DNA of 10,779 nt from an uncultured Bacteroidales bacterium (GTDB taxonomy: Bacteria; Bacteroidota; Bacteroidia; Bacteroidales; Paludibacteraceae). The stretch lies in contig CAMOMF010000021.1 of NCBI GenBank assembly GCA_946619625.1, forward strand, positions 1 through 10,779, read 5' to 3'. Within the stretch, counting starts at the first letter, position 1. Every line of letters begins with the position of its first letter. Below the pieces are notes generated by a model, which saw only the letters and a program-made list of their open reading frames with translations, was not told the origin of the DNA and ran no database searches. Position numbers and translations under genes: made by a program. Of this stretch, positions 8,601 to 10,779 are shown one piece after another.

Positions 8601-8814
8601 TGCAACTGTCGCCATAGGCATAGTCGGGGTCGTAGCCTGCTATCCATTGGTTCGAACCGGCATTAGTAGAGTTCTGGAATTGCCAATTGTTCCGCTCTTC
8701 GGGTGTGGAGAAAGAAATCTCCAATGGCATGTGTTGTGCGGCGAAAGTCTGTTGGGGGAGAGTGATCCACCCGAAGCAGAGCATTAGCGCAAGAAAGGAG
8801 CGTATGTTTTTCAT
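5608..8814 (-). CDS. Large secreted multidomain surface protein with T9SS type A sorting domain
   Basis: 1068-residue exported protein, probably cell-surface attached; ligand unknown. MKNIRSFLALMLCFGWITLP followed by QQTFAA is a signal peptide, cut near residue 25. Domains I can suggest: a beta-rich module (29-215) with IPAGRYIINFRYRG (107-120); a fibronectin type III-like module (about 222-308); a second beta-sandwich that looks MAM-like or carbohydrate-binding-like (315-520); a PKD-like domain with EEYLWDFG (645-652); two repeats of the Bacteroidota pattern ending GCDSI/L (706-748, 758-802); an Ig-like segment with YQWFKDGQPLTGQTGS (934-949); and a C-terminal sorting domain (about 990-1068) with ASLYNRSGILV, KGLYLLRI and QKLIVE. 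That domain directs export by T9SS across the outer membrane. No catalytic motif is visible, so adhesion or glycan binding is more likely than an enzyme. A Tyr-rich patch lies at 143-160. The 10-base gap from the upstream gene supports co-transcription. Confidence 0.9.
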   Translation of the reverse strand: MKNIRSFLALMLCFGWITLPQQTFAAQHMPLEISFSTPEERNNWQFQNSTNAGSNQWIAGYDPDYAYGDSCMLFLTNDAGDTRAYTMPSNGWMDSYTCMAYYPLDTIPAGRYIINFRYRGKSQDSNTYIYPRVLTSPNINAGYYSKYESGYGYRNYYYYTSSEMGKWWQEASCPFVSDGTDSLYLCFYFHSYNYDSQYAGKDYLGYAIDAIQIYPETEPDPCTKRPQALEYNRYGNDAVFTWAGNASEYQVEYFMNDTSTHIYYTADNITGLSYTIHSETIPEGSYTFRVRSICGTDTSAWTAIDYQLIYDISLHCLDFLNFEDPNVRPQRGWFSSPGSYTGLVDYGFLSRDSRHTVHHYPRDYDERTNYKLRTFPEGQPAAVRLGNWKTGAEAEDIVYTVQVTKDMAVLQLRYALVMQLPGHDDSQQPRFTLEFLDSVGTLIDSCGFVDFTASADLEGSGNGWHREHVDGEADVIWKDWTLVGLNMRNYIGHTIQIRITTKDCSEGAHYGYAYFTLACSPGTMEGIHCGMKPDHFTVDEGFYYRWYRKWDTPQVVLSRDRTYQLTNSIDTATYCVDMINMIDTSCYFTLEASSLAYIPHAAGGAKYVPTNCQNFVQLVDSSTTQGVYWTPTGQKVVVRSTDGAEEYLWDFGTYGTSTERVPKIPIADTGDTLHVVLRAFMENRLCEDTFAFDFVVPALEVKRTVETHYICSGSTVNFYGKDYTDEGDYTDTLKSWTGCDSLSILAIRFFQADTIHYYDTLCVSQGSLVWNGQTITSTGDYFSPVPSTLYGCDSIYNILHLYAHPELNMAVNYSEQSLCMGNGTIEVPFSAVAGTPTGYDLIFSAEAKSQGFTDRFDQTITSGDSTLVIPLNDNVWAGQYSANLVFHNRDCDSRTFPISFIVYYDPGSLINQRWNDFLSVRKSAYDLYGGFYDYQWFKDGQPLTGQTGSQLYLPDEGLQEGSAYAVEVTRTADGVRVRSCDFYPTLQPTTVTLNVYPTVLSPAHNTLVHVLSTEPGQASLYNRSGILVGSWQVQEGNNQITVPVEKGLYLLRILTDSGNIETQKLIVE
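6409..6699 (-). repeat. Two tandem GCDS-type repeat modules inside the secreted protein
   Basis: Residues 706-748 and 758-802 of the secreted protein share the order H/D-x-x-x-C near the start, then G-K/Q-x-x-T-x-x-G-D-Y, then G-C-D-S-I/L followed by a beta-strand. This matches a repeat family common in large Bacteroidota secreted proteins. The copies have diverged well beyond recent duplication. Confidence 0.65.
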
Positions 8815-8824
8815 AATAATGAAG

Positions 8825-10779
8825 TTACTTGATGATTACTTTTTGAGTATGTTGACCTGTTTGCACGATGTAAATACCCGCGTCAGGGGCGTGAAGAGTT
8901 GCTTCGCTGCCGTTGGTAAGTGGGGCTACGTCCACTCGATTGCCTGTCAGATCGTAGAGTGCTGCATCGCCTTGAGCCTCTGCCAAGACAAGTACATTTC
9001 GGGCTTGAACTCGTACTCGCACAGACTGTTCAACATCTTCGATAGAAACAATGTTCTTGACGAAGTGAGCCACTATGCTCATGTCTTCATCCAGACGGAA
9101 TTCGTATTGTGCATTGGTCGATAGTACATTACCAAGTGTATCTTGCCAAGAGACGAACTCGTGTCCCACAGCCGCTTCTGCGAGCAGAATGGCATTGTGT
9201 TCGCAGTCCGGTTGTTGCATGATAGTGACATGACCAAATGAATAGTCGTTAGGACGAGCGGAGAGCTTGTAGTAGTATTGTCCTGCTACGCGGCTGCCGT
9301 AGTCAGACCAAATATATGCGGTACGATAGTCGTTGATAGATGGGCAGGGGACATAGATAGGACAGGAAGAGCCGCGGAAGGTGGTCTGCTGGATAGATGG
9401 CGGCATTATGGCATTGCAGGTGATAGCCTGTAATCCTGTACATCCGGAGAAGGCGTATTGGTCAATGAGTTCAGTACTCTCCGGCAAGGTGATATTCTGC
9501 AAGTGGGTGCAGTTGGCGAAAGCGCGAAGACCTATATACCATAGGCTGTCAGGTAGAGAAATGTTGTAGAGGCTGTCGCAGTCCTGGAACGTGTAGTCAT
9601 TGATAGCCACCAGTTTGCGCGGCAGAGTCAGATTCTTCAGGTCTTTACAACCATTAAAGGCTTCTTTCCCGATGAAAGAGACTCCCTCAGGAATGATAGC
9701 GGTAGTAAGGTTGCGCACATTGCGGAAAGCGCAGGCGTCAATGCCTTGAATGTCCGCAGGTATGCGCGTCTTATAGTTGCCGAGAAGTAAGTTATTGGAG
9801 GCGGTTTCTATAAGCGCATTACAATTCCCTCGGCTGTCATAGTAAGAGTTGCCGGGATCCACCGATATGCTGTCGAGTGTGCCCATGTAGCGGAAAGCAA
9901 ACTCGCCGATACTGCTGACATTCTCAGGAATATGCAACTGGCGCAGGCGGCTCATGCCGTGACAAAGGTAAGCGGGAATGTGCTGTACAGAGTCTCCGAA
10001 AATGAAGTTCGTCACGGAATCACGAATATCGTAGAAAGGAGCATTGATGTAGAGCGCAGGGTTGTTCAGCGACCTCACGTTGTAGTTGATTGTAGAGATA
10101 CATTTACAGCCATCAAAAACGTAGTTTTCAATTGAATCGATGTTACATCCCAGAGAAATAGAGGTGAGGTTCTCCATTCCATAGCAGAGATAGCGCGGTA
10201 TAACCTTTACGGAGTCGCCAAACGTGAAGGAGGTAATCTGTTGTCTAATGGAATAAAACGGATGATAGCTGGATATTTGATTCTGAATTTGGCTTCTGGA
10301 GTAGTTTTGGTAGAAGAACCACGATAACTTTGCGTCTTTGGCATTCCAAATAATAGTTGTCAAACTATCACAACCAGAAACTAAAGAGTAATCCAGCGTC
10401 TGTAGTGCTGCGGGGAAAGTAAGAGATTTGAGACTTTTGCAACCGTTAAATACGTAAGAACTGATATTTGTTACTGCATCGGGTATAATCAGCGATTGCA
10501 GAGAACGACAAGAATAGAATAGATTGTTAGAAAGAGACGTAATGCTGTCTGGGAGCGTAATAGAGCGTAAGTTGTAGCAGTATTGGAAAGCATATCCTCC
10601 TATATCTGTTACGCTATTAGGTATCGATACGGAAGTGACACTATCACAGTCAGAAAAAGAAGAGCAGCATATTGACTTTATACCCTCCGGCACGATAAAA
10701 GTGCCTTTATACCTCATAGGTAGCCGTACAAACAAGCGGTTGTTATATATGGGATGGGAAAGTTTTGGACAACTTCGGA
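8825..10779 (-). CDS. BspA-like leucine-rich-repeat surface protein with InlB-like repeat and T9SS sorting domain (5' end outside window)
   Basis: First visible gene of the minus-strand operon. The frame stays open to the right edge, so 650 C-terminal residues are visible. A TTG at 10735 and an ATG at 10717 are internal: the residues before them (PIYNNRLFVRLP) already match the usual BspA lead-in, and no signal peptide is present, so the true start lies further out. Numbering from 10777, residues 14-475 are BspA-type LRRs of pattern L-x-x-I-x-I/L-P-x-S/x-V/L-x-x-I-x-x-x-A-F-x-x-C (for example VSIPNSVTDIGGYAF, 50-64). Residues 502-574 resemble a divergent InlB B-repeat, with GHEFVSWQD (538-546) and VAHF (569-572). 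Residues 591-650 form a T9SS type A sorting domain (ALYDLTGNRV, DAGIYIVQT, QKVIIK). BspA proteins of oral Bacteroidales bind host matrix proteins and mediate coaggregation, so an adhesin role is likely but the ligand is unknown. Confidence 0.9.
   Translation of the reverse strand, partial: RSCPKLSHPIYNNRLFVRLPMRYKGTFIVPEGIKSICCSSFSDCDSVTSVSIPNSVTDIGGYAFQYCYNLRSITLPDSITSLSNNLFYSCRSLQSLIIPDAVTNISSYVFNGCKSLKSLTFPAALQTLDYSLVSGCDSLTTIIWNAKDAKLSWFFYQNYSRSQIQNQISSYHPFYSIRQQITSFTFGDSVKVIPRYLCYGMENLTSISLGCNIDSIENYVFDGCKCISTINYNVRSLNNPALYINAPFYDIRDSVTNFIFGDSVQHIPAYLCHGMSRLRQLHIPENVSSIGEFAFRYMGTLDSISVDPGNSYYDSRGNCNALIETASNNLLLGNYKTRIPADIQGIDACAFRNVRNLTTAIIPEGVSFIGKEAFNGCKDLKNLTLPRKLVAINDYTFQDCDSLYNISLPDSLWYIGLRAFANCTHLQNITLPESTELIDQYAFSGCTGLQAITCNAIMPPSIQQTTFRGSSCPIYVPCPSINDYRTAYIWSDYGSRVAGQYYYKLSARPNDYSFGHVTIMQQPDCEHNAILLAEAAVGHEFVSWQDTLGNVLSTNAQYEFRLDEDMSIVAHFVKNIVSIEDVEQSVRVRVQARNVLVLAEAQGDAALYDLTGNRVDVAPLTNGSEATLHAPDAGIYIVQTGQHTQKVIIK
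9356..10702 (-). repeat. BspA-type (LRR_5) leucine-rich repeat array
   Basis: Most units are about 23 residues with a conserved I-P/L-P, a hydrophobic triad, A-F or V-F, and a G/D/N-C near the turn. Two longer units break the regular spacing: PFYSIRQQITSFTFGDSV at 10261-10208 and PFYDIRDSVTNFIFGDSV at 10039-9986 start exactly 74 residues apart. Each is followed by IPxYLCxGMxxL. Such PFY..FGDSV inserts are known from other Bacteroidales BspA proteins. Confidence 0.85.

Noticed and set aside
8825..10735. Treating the TTG at 10735 as the true start of the LRR protein
   Set aside because: The frame continues open upstream to the window edge, the upstream residues fit the BspA pattern, and a T9SS cargo needs a signal peptide that is not present at this point.
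1..10779. CRISPR array, mobile element, tRNA, rRNA, toxin-antitoxin or phage defence system
   Set aside because: I saw no regularly spaced direct repeats, no transposase or integrase motif, no RNA gene fold and no defence-protein signature on either strand.

Overview
The window comes from a member of the phylum Bacteroidota, most likely order Bacteroidales. Four things point there: a DnaK close to the Bacteroidales form, a TAnnTTTG-type promoter (the Bacteroidetes primary sigma factor signature), BspA-type leucine-rich repeats, and two proteins ending in type IX secretion system (T9SS) sorting domains. T9SS cargo implies a lineage that carries T9SS, such as Porphyromonas/Prevotella relatives, rather than a typical gut Bacteroides. 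I cannot name a genus.

Layout. Positions 1-1443 (+) hold the C-terminal three quarters of dnaK, cut by the window edge and closed by a strong intrinsic terminator at 1467-1500. A Bacteroidetes-type promoter at 1521-1551 then drives a monocistronic Na+/phosphate symporter with a fused PhoU-like domain (1638-3359, +). Its transcript probably ends at the hairpin at 3474-3517. The intergenic stretch 3360-3682 separates this plus-strand half from a minus-strand cluster that converges on it.

The minus-strand cluster runs right to left and reads as one operon: a BspA-like LRR surface protein (8825 to beyond 10779, 5' end outside the window), then after 10 bases a large multidomain secreted protein (5608-8814), then after 20 bases an outer-membrane protein (3683-5587). 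The first two end in T9SS type A sorting domains and should be exported and attached to the cell surface. The third joins a predicted outer-membrane beta-barrel to two carboxypeptidase-regulatory-like domains and an OmpA peptidoglycan-binding domain. I infer a surface-adhesion or colonisation locus in which the barrel/OmpA protein may help secrete, anchor or organise its two cargo neighbours.

The most interesting item is that three-gene arrangement and the domain order of its last gene. The families are individually known, and I see no clear evidence of a wholly new system. I saw no tRNA, rRNA, CRISPR array, insertion sequence or phage gene.
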